A DNA stretch of 64,000 bases, from contig MKTJ01000057.1 of the NCBI GenBank assembly GCA_001898225.1, positions 186,077 through 250,076 on the forward strand, given 5' to 3'. Position 1 is the stretch's first letter, and each line of letters opens with the position of its first letter. Origin of the DNA: Chloroflexi bacterium 54-19. Lineage in GTDB: Bacteria; Chloroflexota; Chloroflexia; Chloroheliales; Chloroheliaceae. The position numbers were made by a program, and so were the translations under genes. Below, one piece after another: positions 1 through 9,390 of the stretch. The notes beneath the pieces were generated by a model. That model saw nothing but the letters and a program-made list of their open reading frames with translations, searched no databases and was not told the DNA's origin.

Positions 1-271
1 TTAAAATCATTCAGGTAAATTAATAAATAATTTAATGTGTAAATGACCAGAGAAACGGTACGCATACTTAACCAGAGATAAGACCCTCGAACTCTCGGAA
101 GGCACCGGGGTTTCAGGTTTAACCAGTTGAAGCTTTTTCGCCAGAAAGCTTCATTCCACCAGAGATAACAGGCCGCCCGGCCCCAATCCTTAAATTTTAT
201 CGAACATCCTCAGGAAAATAGTCAGGTTAGTGTAGTAAACCAACCGGTACAAAATTAGTAGGTGTAAGACA

Positions 272-1258
272 ATGATTGAAGAATATTTCCCCAAACAGGT
301 CCGGTATTTCCTCGGAATATTTGCCGGTAGCGCCCTATTTATTGGCATTATTGGGGCCGCTTTACGCAAAGATAGCGCCGCTAACATTTTTCTTAGCGGC
401 CTGGAAGCCGCCATTTTAGCTGCATTCGGCGGCTTTATCGCCCGGTCGTTCATCCGGTTCCTTTTGAAATTGGGCAACGACTCGCCCAACGCCGCCCTGG
501 TCATCGGCTGGGGCTTCTTTCTCTGGCCCGGCCTGATTGACACGGTGGCCCGCCTTTTTGGTAAACAATATGCCACGCGCCCGGCAATCCTTCTCTGGAT
601 TGCGGTTTCGGTCGGCTCGTTTTCCGGAATGATGGACGGCATGTGGCAGACCCATAACTGGGTCGGGCCGGGTGTGCCTGCCTTTGTGCTGGACGAAACA
701 TGGGGCCTGGCCGGGACAACCAACGGCGACCTTTTGCACCTGGTCAACTTTATCGGCGGCGACCACGCTGTCGGCGAAACACGCACCGATGCCCACCGTT
801 ACAACAAAGGCTTTGCCGTAAAATCCGGCTTTGCTTTTACCCAGGGCGCTGTTATGAGCAGTAACGATAATGACAAAACGACCGCCCTTTTCGCCCACGA
901 AAATACCCACGTCTGGCAAAACCGGCTGGTCGGCCCCCTCTATACCCTGAGTTACATCGGTTGGATGTTGCTCCTACTTTTACCGGGATTTATTTACGGG
1001 CTTGCCACCAAACAGGACGCCATTACACCCTGGAGTTATTTCAACAATCCGTGGGAAGCCATGGGCTACGATGTGGGAGAAAGTCACGGGGCCAGCCCCC
1101 GCACTGCCTTTGGTAACCTTATCTGGTCCGATACGGCGGTATATATAGCTGGCGGAATCTACTTTGCCCTGGTTCTGGCCCTGGCAGTCTATATTGTCTA
1201 CCGGGTCTGGTTCAAACAAAGTGCCAACCGTCCTATGGTGGCTGCCGGATATTATTGA
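272..1258 (+). CDS. Polytopic membrane protein with HEXXH metalloprotease-like motif
   Basis: A 328-residue protein of unknown family. Hydrophobic segments are visible near residues 12-30, 44-62, 75-92, 105-120, 225-243 and 285-312. Between them lies a polar region (about 125-220) holding HENTH at residues 209-213, followed by VWQ. HEXXH is the zinc-binding and catalytic signature of many metallopeptidases, and HEXXHVWQ/HEXXHVVQ spacing is known from DUF4157-like proteins. A Glu in NPWE (residue 262) could be a third zinc ligand; that is inference. The ATG follows only a weak GGTG ribosome site. It is the first of four plus-strand envelope genes; the next gene starts 14 bases after its stop. 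Protease activity is plausible but unproven. Confidence 0.75.
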   Translation: MIEEYFPKQVRYFLGIFAGSALFIGIIGAALRKDSAANIFLSGLEAAILAAFGGFIARSFIRFLLKLGNDSPNAALVIGWGFFLWPGLIDTVARLFGKQYATRPAILLWIAVSVGSFSGMMDGMWQTHNWVGPGVPAFVLDETWGLAGTTNGDLLHLVNFIGGDHAVGETRTDAHRYNKGFAVKSGFAFTQGAVMSSNDNDKTTALFAHENTHVWQNRLVGPLYTLSYIGWMLLLLLPGFIYGLATKQDAITPWSYFNNPWEAMGYDVGESHGASPRTAFGNLIWSDTAVYIAGGIYFALVLALAVYIVYRVWFKQSANRPMVAAGYY

Positions 1259-1272
1259 GAGGAGATACCACA

Positions 1273-2307
1273 ATGCCTAATCCATTTGCCGTTTCGGCCC
1301 TGACCAGCACCGTTAAGTTGGACTCCAACCGGCAGGGTGAAGCTTCTTTCTCGGTGACTAACAACAGCGGTCACCAGGTCCGGGCCGGGGCCAGGTTGGA
1401 ACTGGCCCCGGTCGCCGGGGGGCAGGTCAGCCCCCCGGTAACGCCAGGAGGTCCGGCGGGAGGTGGTCCGGCAACGGCTACTGTCCCGGCCCCGGCTACC
1501 GCGGAAACCATCAAATGGTTGAGTTTCGTCGAGGAAGGCCAGCCGCCCGCTCCTTCGGCTAACCCCCAATATACCGAACGGGATTTTAATATCGGTGGCA
1601 CCCAGCAGTTCCGGGTGCGAATTGTCGTCCCGCAGAACGCGCCTGGCGGACTCCAGAATTTTTACGTCCACTTCACCGATGTGCAGTTGCCGGACGAGGA
1701 ATTCACGGATAGCCCCATAGTAAGCTTTGAAGTCCCCGCCCCGGCTCCGAAAAAGGGGTTCCCCTGGTGGATTCCCGTGGCGGCGGCTGTCGCCCTCGTC
1801 CTGGTAATCGTGGCCGTTATATTACTTGTACTTCCTCCGCCAACCCCCACTCCTACTCCCGTGGCCACCACCGCGCCAACCACTCCCCCGGCAACCACGG
1901 CGGCGGCAGGCTCTAACCTGGTCGGGACCTGGCTGAATGTCGAAAACATAAACGGGTTGTCGAGACTCGATATTACGGCCCAGGGCTCCTTCGTGAAGGT
2001 CCATGCCCTCGCAACAGGTGCCCCACCCCTGGATTGGGGGACCAATGGGGCCGACTTCACGACTTCACCTTTCAATATTACCTTTGACCTGGGTTCGGGA
2101 GGGAAACATTCTTTAAAATTGACCGAGTTTGAAAACGCGGACGGAAAACGGATGCTGGTTGAAGATAGCCTAAACGGGGCCGCTGCCAAATCTTTTGTTT
2201 TCCGAAACCAGACCTGCACCCGGCCTATCTGTTTCGTTAAACCTAATCTCCCGGATTTAGGCAAATTTATCGGTAGAGATTTAGTCGGAGTCACGCCGAC
2301 TAAATAA
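1273..2307 (+). CDS. Single-pass membrane protein with Thr/Pro linker
   Basis: Family not recognised. The N-terminal ~150 residues look like a beta-sandwich (alternating hydrophobic strands, NNSGHQV region, DVQLPDEEF region) resembling cytoplasmic or envelope Ig-like domains. A strong transmembrane helix follows GFPWW at about residues 165-188, then a PTPTPTP and Ala/Thr/Pro-rich linker and a ~120-residue C-terminal domain with three Cys (two in CTRPIC). A TTG 18 bases upstream is open in the same frame, but the ATG used here has a good GAGGAG site 8-10 bases before it. There is no signal peptide, so the N-terminal domain is probably cytoplasmic and the C-terminal domain outside. Likely cotranscribed with the preceding HEXXH protein. 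Confidence 0.7.
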   Translation: MPNPFAVSALTSTVKLDSNRQGEASFSVTNNSGHQVRAGARLELAPVAGGQVSPPVTPGGPAGGGPATATVPAPATAETIKWLSFVEEGQPPAPSANPQYTERDFNIGGTQQFRVRIVVPQNAPGGLQNFYVHFTDVQLPDEEFTDSPIVSFEVPAPAPKKGFPWWIPVAAAVALVLVIVAVILLVLPPPTPTPTPVATTAPTTPPATTAAAGSNLVGTWLNVENINGLSRLDITAQGSFVKVHALATGAPPLDWGTNGADFTTSPFNITFDLGSGGKHSLKLTEFENADGKRMLVEDSLNGAAAKSFVFRNQTCTRPICFVKPNLPDLGKFIGRDLVGVTPTK

Positions 2308-2375
2308 TTATCACAAAGGCTTTCCGGCGTGGTTTAAGGCTGAAAAGCCTCTGTTAAAGTGAAAAGGGAAGGTTT

Positions 2376-2882
2376 ATGCAGGGAACTGCCCCCAAAATAC
2401 TCGTAGTGGCTTTGGTAGTGCTGGCTCTCCTTTTTGTCGGCACCCTGTTTATGGGGAATGGTCAAAATTCGGGCAGCGCTAGTGACCTCAGTCCGGGTTG
2501 GATTCAAGGGATTCAACAGTCACTTGCCAGACCCCAGCTCCTTGATTTCAGTGAAATAACCGCCACCACCCCCACGGGCTGTTTGCGGTCCAGCACCAAA
2601 ACCCTGGTTGTAGCGGTTAACCAGACCTGCGCCTTTACCCTTGCCGAGTCTTCAACCAACATCCGAAGGCTAGTTTTCAAAATTTCTCCCACCGGGGTCG
2701 CTAAATTGACTCTTTCACAGAAAATACAGGGGAAGGATGCTATTGAAGCCCGCCAGATCCTACCCCTATCACGCGGGGATAGCGATAATCCCGACCATCT
2801 CGACCTGTACCAGGCTGGCGGCATTTTAAAGGTCACTTGCCTGCCCGGCCCTGGAGTGAGCCAGTGTATTCTTGGGCAATAA
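2376..2882 (+). CDS. Small exported or membrane-anchored protein
   Basis: A 168-residue protein with an N-terminal hydrophobic segment (about residues 9-28), which could be an uncleaved anchor or a signal peptide. The exported part is about 140 residues with four Cys (in GCLRSS, QTCAF, TCLPG and SQCILG), which could form two disulfides. No known domain recognised. The ATG is preceded by AAGG. It lies 68 bases after the linker protein and 36 bases before the next membrane protein, so an operon of envelope genes is likely. Function unknown. Confidence 0.6.
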   Translation: MQGTAPKILVVALVVLALLFVGTLFMGNGQNSGSASDLSPGWIQGIQQSLARPQLLDFSEITATTPTGCLRSSTKTLVVAVNQTCAFTLAESSTNIRRLVFKISPTGVAKLTLSQKIQGKDAIEARQILPLSRGDSDNPDHLDLYQAGGILKVTCLPGPGVSQCILGQ

Positions 2883-2918
2883 CAAATAAAGAGCAGACCG
2901 GGGAAATAGCAGCCAGTT

Positions 2919-3728
2919 ATGGACACTTTACGAAAACCTTTTTTCTTTGTAGCGCTCGGCCTGATATTGCTGGTGGTCCTGGTTGAACTGGGGTCGGTCC
3001 CGGTGCTGGGCTGGGTGAGTGAAAATATTACCAGGGTGCGGAGTACCACTACCGGAATCCTACCACCCGGCCAGGGCGGGGGAGACTCCCAGGTAAGTTC
3101 GACCCTGACAAAGCTGGATAGTGACCAGCGTGCCCAGTTCGACAACCTGGCTTCGGTCCGGCCACCGGGCCTGGGTATTCCTTACATGGCTTTGTTGGAT
3201 GCGGTGGTCCTTTTTACCATCGGCCTGATGGGGCTGGGACTGCTTATCCCTGAACGGATTCAAGGCCGGGGCCAGGGATGCCTTACCTTTATTTTTGGCC
3301 TGCTTTTAATCCTGGGGGCAATCATCCTGATTTTTATCGCCCTGGCGCTGGTCTTACTGATGGTGTCACTGTTGCTGGCGGTCCCTTTTGGCACCATCGC
3401 CTACCTGGCCCTCTTTGGCTCCTTTGATAAAGGGGGCGCGGCGGCAGTATTGAGCCTGATAATGGCTATCAAGCTTGGATTTGTAGTCTGCCTCTTTTTA
3501 GCTCAGCAAAAGTTTTTGCAAAACAAGGGTTTGGTATTGCTGGTTTTAACTTCTTTGCTGGCAAATATCATCCTGAGTTTTTTGCATGGTCTGGTGCCGA
3601 GTTTCCTGGTCAGTATCACCGATGGTATCGGGGCGCTCTTGATGGGTATCCTGGCGGTGATTTGGGCCCTGGTTTTACTTATCGGGTCGTTGTTCGGGAT
3701 TGTGAAAGCCATCCAGCTAAAAGTGTAA
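2919..3728 (+). CDS. Polytopic membrane protein of unknown function
   Basis: A 269-residue, very hydrophobic protein. After an N-terminal helix (residues ~8-30) there is a soluble loop of about 65 residues rich in Gly, Ser and Thr. Further hydrophobic segments follow near residues 92-112, 120-160 (probably two helices), 170-195, 205-222 and 240-265. No motif of a known transporter or enzyme is visible. It is the last gene of the plus-strand cluster that begins with the HEXXH membrane protein, and the next gene is on the opposite strand. A supporting role in the same envelope complex is possible, but nothing in the sequence proves it. Confidence 0.65.
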   Translation: MDTLRKPFFFVALGLILLVVLVELGSVPVLGWVSENITRVRSTTTGILPPGQGGGDSQVSSTLTKLDSDQRAQFDNLASVRPPGLGIPYMALLDAVVLFTIGLMGLGLLIPERIQGRGQGCLTFIFGLLLILGAIILIFIALALVLLMVSLLLAVPFGTIAYLALFGSFDKGGAAAVLSLIMAIKLGFVVCLFLAQQKFLQNKGLVLLVLTSLLANIILSFLHGLVPSFLVSITDGIGALLMGILAVIWALVLLIGSLFGIVKAIQLKV

Positions 3729-3923
3729 ATCTGTTTAATAAGGAATAAATCTGATTAGAAATTTGAAGAAGCTTTACAGATTACATATCCCTCCAATCAC
3801 CCCATAAGCAGTTAGATAAAGAAAAATTAGAATAATATAAGGTATTTCACCTAAAAAAGTTACCAAAGGGGTGTCGGAATTTCAAGGCGCGATAATAGCC
3901 TTATGAAAAATATTGCCAGGAAA

Positions 3924-4928
3924 TTACATGTCAGCAAAAAACCGGATATACGGTTCAGCCCAGTTCCTAAAATCCCCTGGTCTGCTATGCCAGGCATGAC
4001 CGGGCCGGTGAAAATATTCCCATATCAGGGAAGCGTCATTTAGCATGTAGAGTTGTAATCTATCCCGGTAACCCGGCCTTAATGGGCTCACTTCCCTGTA
4101 AGACCTGACAAACTCGCCTGGTATGGCGGGATTTTCACCGCTCTCTATCCAGTTGAAAACCTGTCTCACTAAATCGGCATCTCCATCCCCAAAGAACCCT
4201 TCCATCAGGTCAAAGACCCCGCTTACCACCCAACCGTCCCTTTCCCTGGTGACGACCGCATTAGCTTCGCGGTAATCGTGGTGTATATAACAGGGCTCGA
4301 AAGGGACTTCAAGGGACCCTGACCACTGCAAAAGTTTTTCTTCTAACCACTCTTCATCAGCGACAGTGGTAACCTGGGAATAGCCGCGTGCTTTTGCCAG
4401 GTTCCGGCGCACCTGGGATTTAACCCAATCTCCGAAACTTGAAGGAAAAGGCTGGATTGTTCTACTGGCTAAGCTGTAAGTACCTGAAAACTCCCATTTT
4501 ACCTGGTGCATCTGGGCCAGGTTTTGGCCTAATACCCTGGCAATTTCAAGGCGGTCCTCAAAACTTAACCCGTCCCTGGTAGCCGGGTCTGCGGCGTTCA
4601 GACCGGGTAATTTTGGCATAAGGGCAAATTGCCAGCCAAATATTTTTGTGTCATTACAGATTAAATAGGGGTAAGGGGCTTTAACCCCCTTGGAGTGTAG
4701 CAACCCTGCAAAAAATTGCTCGGCAGGAAATTGCCAGTCGTAGTGAGGTGCCCCGCGCAGGACATAATCCCCGGTGGTGCCGAATAAAAATACATTTTGC
4801 CCGAATAGGCCCGCCGGAACCGGTTCCGCCCGTCTAAGCTTTCCCAGATCGAAATAATCGAGCGCTGCCTGGAGTTGTTCAGCTTTAATTTCACCTAGCC
4901 GGTTAGAAAACACCTGTGAAAATCCCAT
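3924..4928 (-). CDS. Aminoglycoside phosphotransferase (APH)-family kinase
   Basis: About 334 residues with the APH/choline kinase fold. The catalytic loop is HHDYREAN (around residue 215; compare the HxDxxxxN Brenner motif), with Asp as catalytic base and Asn as metal ligand. The following DFG-like metal site appears as FDLMEG, and GDADLVR matches the conserved downstream segment of the family. Members phosphorylate small molecules such as aminoglycosides, choline, homoserine or macrolides; the substrate cannot be read here. A TTG 12 bases further upstream is open, but ATG at 4928 has GAGGA 6 bases before it and is preferred. It stands alone, convergent with the gene to its left, so it is not obviously part of an operon. 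Confidence 0.85.
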   Translation of the reverse strand: MGFSQVFSNRLGEIKAEQLQAALDYFDLGKLRRAEPVPAGLFGQNVFLFGTTGDYVLRGAPHYDWQFPAEQFFAGLLHSKGVKAPYPYLICNDTKIFGWQFALMPKLPGLNAADPATRDGLSFEDRLEIARVLGQNLAQMHQVKWEFSGTYSLASRTIQPFPSSFGDWVKSQVRRNLAKARGYSQVTTVADEEWLEEKLLQWSGSLEVPFEPCYIHHDYREANAVVTRERDGWVVSGVFDLMEGFFGDGDADLVRQVFNWIESGENPAIPGEFVRSYREVSPLRPGYRDRLQLYMLNDASLIWEYFHRPGHAWHSRPGDFRNWAEPYIRFFADM

Positions 4929-5216
4929 CCCAATCCTCAAATTAAATACCTGGATGAATATAACCCTTTAGGGCCAAAAGAGGCTAAAGGTTAAAACCAT
5001 AACTGATTAGCTGGTCATAGTATATTTTGAGTAGAAAGGTTTGTCAATAAAATTTCCAGGTTTAAAAAGATTACAAAAATACGGCAAAGAGAAATTTCCA
5101 CCTTTTCACCAACGGACCCTTTTTAGAAAACAATGTTTAATCTCAATTTTTCGTGTGAAACCCATTTGCCTCTAACTGACCCTGAAGGTAGAGTACTAAT
5201 TATAAGGTAGTTAGTT

Positions 5217-6410
5217 TTACAGACCCAGGATAGCTTTCAAGTCGGGCGGGGCTTCCAGTTCCACCCGGTTATTATAATCATTAAGCTGGTGGGTAAGCAT
5301 GTTCGTGTCGGGAAAATAGGTGAATTCAACGGTATTGTGGTCGGGCAACTCGAACCCAAAGTAAACACCTGTATTCGAGTAAGGATAGTCATTCATATTC
5401 CTAATTACTTTCAGCGGTTGGTCAAAAGCCTTCACCAGCCGGTTGAATTTATCGCTTCCCGCCGGTTCGCTGCCAACCAGGGGAGGGTTTTGCGCAGGCG
5501 CCTTGATAAAAACTTTTAGAGCTTTATCCAGGCCGTAATATTTGGTCGGTTGAAGGGTCTGACCCGCCCTGGCGTAAGGAGTGGGTGGGGGTGGCAAAGG
5601 TGTCGGTGTTGGCTCGATGGCCGGGTCTTTTATAACCGCTTTGAGCCATTCGATGGTAAAAACGGTCGAAGTGTGCTGGGAAACCCATTTTGTCCCACCC
5701 GGCGGATTGGTCCGGTAAATTTGCCAGACAGTTCGGGTATTCATGGGCTTATCCGAGGTGTCACGGCGCAAATTTTCTTCATCTCCCAGGAAAAATATAA
5801 TATTATCGCCCGTTTTTGGGAAATAGTTGTAATTCCCCTGCATGATGGAGCCGGGTGCCCCGCTTAACCACAAAACAAGTTTGCTGCCCGGCGCAAGTTG
5901 CCCCTTGTAAAGTTCTTTTACGGTTATTTCAACCGGAGAATACTGGAAATAGTCCGCTCTGCAAGGTTCAGGAGGGGATTGCCCGTCAGCCGTATTCCAT
6001 TCTATGGCACCGATATTCGCCACCTGGGCCTGCACAATATCCGGGGCCTGTTGAATTTGTTGCGAAAGGGTCAGGTAGGGGTAATCAGCTACAAAAAAAC
6101 AGCCGGTGCCGGCCTGTCCGGTGATTGGGTCTGAGGTTATATTCGGTTGAAACTCCTCCGGTAAAGGTGTGATGTAGGGAGTTGAGCCAGGGTTCGTACC
6201 GGTTGCAGATGTTGCCGGGGTGCCAGGGATGGCGGCGGTTGAAGTGGTTTGTGGTGGCGCAGGGGTCCAGGTAGACGGTGCTTTAACGGTTGGAGCGGCA
6301 GCCGGTTGGATGGTTGGGTTCTCATTCGAACCACATGCCACCAGTAAACCGGGCAACCCCAGACAAATAACCAGAAACAAGCCGGTGAAGGCAAACCTGT
6401 TTGGCCGCAT
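5217..6410 (-). CDS. Secreted lipoprotein, function unknown
   Basis: A 397-residue protein with a clear lipoprotein signal: Arg/Asn-rich start, hydrophobic stretch, and lipobox LLVAC with Cys near residue 26. A Ser/Thr/Pro-rich tether follows (to about residue 90), then a globular part. A second Pro-rich stretch (PTPTPLPPPPTP, about residue 265) separates two domains. The middle part (residues ~100-250) has the feel of small secreted beta domains, including a VTVKELYKG-type segment and GDNIIFFLG, which recalls proteins with a DUF4198- or NTR-like beta barrel; this is only an impression. The ATG is preceded by a strong GGGAGGA site. It is divergent from the next gene, with 229 bases shared between them for promoters. 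Confidence 0.75.
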   Translation of the reverse strand: MRPNRFAFTGLFLVICLGLPGLLVACGSNENPTIQPAAAPTVKAPSTWTPAPPQTTSTAAIPGTPATSATGTNPGSTPYITPLPEEFQPNITSDPITGQAGTGCFFVADYPYLTLSQQIQQAPDIVQAQVANIGAIEWNTADGQSPPEPCRADYFQYSPVEITVKELYKGQLAPGSKLVLWLSGAPGSIMQGNYNYFPKTGDNIIFFLGDEENLRRDTSDKPMNTRTVWQIYRTNPPGGTKWVSQHTSTVFTIEWLKAVIKDPAIEPTPTPLPPPPTPYARAGQTLQPTKYYGLDKALKVFIKAPAQNPPLVGSEPAGSDKFNRLVKAFDQPLKVIRNMNDYPYSNTGVYFGFELPDHNTVEFTYFPDTNMLTHQLNDYNNRVELEAPPDLKAILGL

Positions 6411-6639
6411 ATATTCCTCCCGCTACAATTTCTCAAAGTACTTAAATATTGTAACGCTCGCATCTAACCTGAAATTACTATATTAAGAAAAATTCCTTTG
6501 AAATTGCCCGATTAAGTTGTAACTTTAAATAGTATTATTGAATTATAGTATATAGGACAATAAATTTCGCTCCAGTTTTTCTACTATCAACTTTACGGCA
6601 AGCCCTTGAAATCTGCCCTGTGCAAAAGGAGCGCCTCTG

Positions 6640-7839
6640 TTGAGAAAAAAACAAGCTGTTTCAACGAATAATCCTGTTACCCACTTTAAAGCCTTTACTC
6701 TATTGTTTTTGGCTGGCATCTTACTTCTTGGGTTAGGGGCGATTGTTGGTGGTGGTGCCTGGTGGGTGGTGGGAAATTCTGCTCCTTCTCAGGCCCTTAC
6801 CGGTGCAACAAGTTTCCCTGACGCGAGCTATCCCGACGCCTCAATGCCCACCTGCCGCGACCACCCTGCCAGCGATTGCCTGCTTTCGGTAAATCCCTTT
6901 TATACAAAACTTAAGGTGAATAACGGCCAATCCCTGGCTCAAAAGCAAACCCTGGCGAATATCACTCTCCGCCTGGATTGGGTCTATGCCGATAACAACT
7001 ATATTTTGGTGGCCTATTCCCTTTTTCGCCCCGAAGGATACAGGCTTTATACGGGCCCTGGCGCCTCGACCCTTGCTTTTGAAAACCAGCCGCTTCAAAA
7101 TAGCCTGGGTCCCAGCACCGCCGGGGGAAATGACAACGCCCTTGCAATTATTGAAACCTTTGATACCTCAACCCTACCCTTGACCGCCGGGGGATTAAAA
7201 CTGCGGTTTACACTACCCGGAGTTACCCTGGAAAAGATTCCTCCTACACCCCTTCCATCCCAGGTAACACCTCAACCGACACCTCCTGGCGAGTTGGTAG
7301 CCCCGGTCCCGACCAGCACACCTGGGCCTGCCGATACCCTTACGGCTCAAACAGTGACAGCCGAAAAAGCCGGGCAGACCATAACCGGACCCTTCAGTCT
7401 CGAATTTACGGCAAAGCTGGCCCCTGTGCGAATTCTCGAACCAAAGCAAACTGTAAAAGCCTCTGGTGGAACTGCCACCCTGGAAAAGATTGTCATAACG
7501 CCTATGACCGAACGCCTCTTTATTAGCGGGTTTAATCACGAACCAGACCTAAGGTTACAACTGGTTGCCGGGGACGCTGTATATAACCCCGGTGCCCTCC
7601 CGGAAAATCAAACCTCCTGTGGGAAGGAACCAAACGGTTGGGTTTCGTGCAACCTCGAACCGGGAACTCTGGAAAAACAGGCGGATTGGCAAATTGTCCT
7701 CAGGCGTGGGGCAGATATACCTTTCCCAACCCCGCAACCCTGCCCGGAATGTGCGCCACCGGCAACTTTACCAACTCCCGAATTTTCGCCAACCCCGCTT
7801 GGGCCGGGCGGTCCCTGGATTTTTAGAATAAAGCTTTAA
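6640..7839 (+). CDS. Membrane-anchored extracellular protein with Pro-rich linkers
   Basis: A 399-residue protein starting at TTG, supported by AAAGGAGC 8 bases upstream. After ~20 polar residues there is one hydrophobic segment (residues ~22-45, LFLAGILLLGLGAIVGG type) that anchors it. The outside part has two beta-rich domains (about 60-200 and 245-350), separated by a Pro/Thr linker near residue 210 and followed by another Pro-rich stretch near 365. Cys pairs appear around CRDHPASDC, in SCG...SCN, and in CPEC. No known enzyme motif. The next gene starts 64 bases downstream on the same strand. The architecture resembles the other anchored Pro-rich proteins in this window, which suggests a shared cell-surface role but not a specific one. 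Confidence 0.7.
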   Translation: MRKKQAVSTNNPVTHFKAFTLLFLAGILLLGLGAIVGGGAWWVVGNSAPSQALTGATSFPDASYPDASMPTCRDHPASDCLLSVNPFYTKLKVNNGQSLAQKQTLANITLRLDWVYADNNYILVAYSLFRPEGYRLYTGPGASTLAFENQPLQNSLGPSTAGGNDNALAIIETFDTSTLPLTAGGLKLRFTLPGVTLEKIPPTPLPSQVTPQPTPPGELVAPVPTSTPGPADTLTAQTVTAEKAGQTITGPFSLEFTAKLAPVRILEPKQTVKASGGTATLEKIVITPMTERLFISGFNHEPDLRLQLVAGDAVYNPGALPENQTSCGKEPNGWVSCNLEPGTLEKQADWQIVLRRGADIPFPTPQPCPECAPPATLPTPEFSPTPLGPGGPWIFRIKL

Positions 7840-7903
7840 TGAGCTAGACCTGTTGTATGAAAGTTTTATATCAAAAGAACCTTGAAAATTATGGAGGTGC
7901 AAG

Positions 7904-8827
7904 ATGGAATTTGCGAATGGAAATGGAAAAGTAGACCCGGCAACCAACGACCCGGACAAAAATAAAGCGACCGGATTAGAAGCAGCCTACCGCGAGCTTG
8001 CTCTTCGGCTCGCCATCTGGCCGGGAGACCCTCGTAGTAACAACCCCCAAATATATATCGGAAAACTCCCGCCCGAACTGCCCACCGAGTTTCCCCTACC
8101 TACGTCCACGCGTTTACTCGGTAGCCTGGTTCGGAGCGCCCAGCACATTGACCTTTACCTGGATACCTCACTAACCACCGAGCAGGTTATCGAGTTTTAT
8201 ACCTTGCGGCTAACCGGGGCAGGGTGGCAGAAAGTGGACCCTTCAATGTTTCCTGGTAACTTTGGCGGATTTATAGGTGGTAACCGCCCTATGCAACATA
8301 TCGAGTTTTGCCAGGGTAACCAGGGCCCCAGCCTGACCCTTCAGACCAACCCTAATTCATCAGGTGACGTAAGAATAAACGTGAACCTTGATACTGCCAA
8401 TAGCCCCTGTGACCCGGTCCGCCAGAAGCGCATGCGGGAGAGACCCATGATGGTTAATCTTATCCCTAACCTTATGCCGCCACCCGGGAATATCCAGAAT
8501 TTTGACGGTGGTGGTAGCGGTGGCAGCCAGAATAGCTGGTTTTCCTCGGCTACCCTCGATACCGGCCTGGACCTGGAGGCTCTTGCTTTCCATTACAATG
8601 CCCAGCTAGAAAAAGCCGGGTGGCACCTTTCCGGCCAGGGATTGAATGGGCCTATAGCCTGGAGTCAGTGGACCCTCCAGGATAAGGATGGTGAGGACTG
8701 GCAGGGCCGCTTTTTGATTTACCGGAATTTTTCCAACCCGCGCAACTATTTTCTTCAGGCCAATGTCACCCGCAACCAACCCGGCCCAGGTAATCAAGGG
8801 CAGTATTCGACCCAATTAAGGTTTTGA
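7904..8827 (+). CDS. Protein with two copies of an AGW-type domain
   Basis: A 307-residue protein without signal peptide or membrane segment. Two related units are visible: the first (about residues 60-150) contains LDTSLTTEQVIEFY followed by LTGAGWQKVD; the second (about 205-295) contains LDTGLDLEALAFHY followed by LEKAGWHLSG. Both end in a beta-rich part. This pattern (helix with Tyr, then AGW) is common in small envelope-associated proteins of Gram-positive and Chloroflexota genomes, but I cannot name a characterised member. The ATG has a strong GGAGGTG site 6 bases upstream. It follows the anchored Pro-rich protein by 64 bases, so the two may be coexpressed. An acidic/Asn-rich N terminus (residues 1-25) looks disordered. 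Confidence 0.7.
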   Translation: MEFANGNGKVDPATNDPDKNKATGLEAAYRELALRLAIWPGDPRSNNPQIYIGKLPPELPTEFPLPTSTRLLGSLVRSAQHIDLYLDTSLTTEQVIEFYTLRLTGAGWQKVDPSMFPGNFGGFIGGNRPMQHIEFCQGNQGPSLTLQTNPNSSGDVRINVNLDTANSPCDPVRQKRMRERPMMVNLIPNLMPPPGNIQNFDGGGSGGSQNSWFSSATLDTGLDLEALAFHYNAQLEKAGWHLSGQGLNGPIAWSQWTLQDKDGEDWQGRFLIYRNFSNPRNYFLQANVTRNQPGPGNQGQYSTQLRF

Positions 8828-8914
8828 TATAGTAATGGGGTCTCAGGCATTCTATTGGTAAAGTACCCTGATGTGAGCATAGGAAAGGAATTCAAAAAGG
8901 AGAGTCACGAATAA

Positions 8915-9337
8915 ATGAAGGCAAAACCGGTTATTTTGTTGTTTATGGCAGCGCTTCTATTTGGGTTTATTAACCGTTTCCTGGGTGACAGTTTCCATAC
9001 TTTTGTATTTCAAGAGCCGTTAACCCTGCTGATTGTCGGGGTATTAACCACAATTGGGTTCAACCTCTTTTGCAGCCTGAAACCCTGGTTGAGCGGGCTT
9101 CTGGTGGGAGGCTGGTTTTTGTTAATCTGGTTTGGTTATACCGCAGAAGGTCTGGTCCACAATTATTTCCAACCTGACGAGCCTTACGATGTTTTCAGGT
9201 CTTCCAGTTTTATGAGTATGAATTTCTTTGTTACTTATTGGGGCCTGGCGACCCTCGCTTTTGTTTTTGGCTTCGTGGTAGGTGTGGTAATTCCGCTACT
9301 GATTATCCGCAAAAAGAGGCGGGTTATCATTCATTAA
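8915..9337 (+). CDS. Small four-helix membrane protein
   Basis: A 140-residue protein with hydrophobic segments near residues 5-20, 34-52, 60-77 and 103-130, ending with a basic tail (RKKRRV). No family recognised. Codon use and the AAGGAG site upstream of the ATG support a real gene. It sits between the duplicated AGW-domain protein and an alpha/beta hydrolase, all on the plus strand, but the 87- and 53-base gaps leave it open whether they share a transcript. Confidence 0.6.
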   Translation: MKAKPVILLFMAALLFGFINRFLGDSFHTFVFQEPLTLLIVGVLTTIGFNLFCSLKPWLSGLLVGGWFLLIWFGYTAEGLVHNYFQPDEPYDVFRSSSFMSMNFFVTYWGLATLAFVFGFVVGVVIPLLIIRKKRRVIIH

Positions 9338-9390
9338 AAAATTGGATATTTTCCAATGCTAAAAAATACAAAAATGGTTGATTATTTATT

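Noticed and set aside
2513..3145. 210-codon open frame opposite two envelope genes
   Set aside because: Antisense shadow spanning two genes with good starts; composition unlike a protein.
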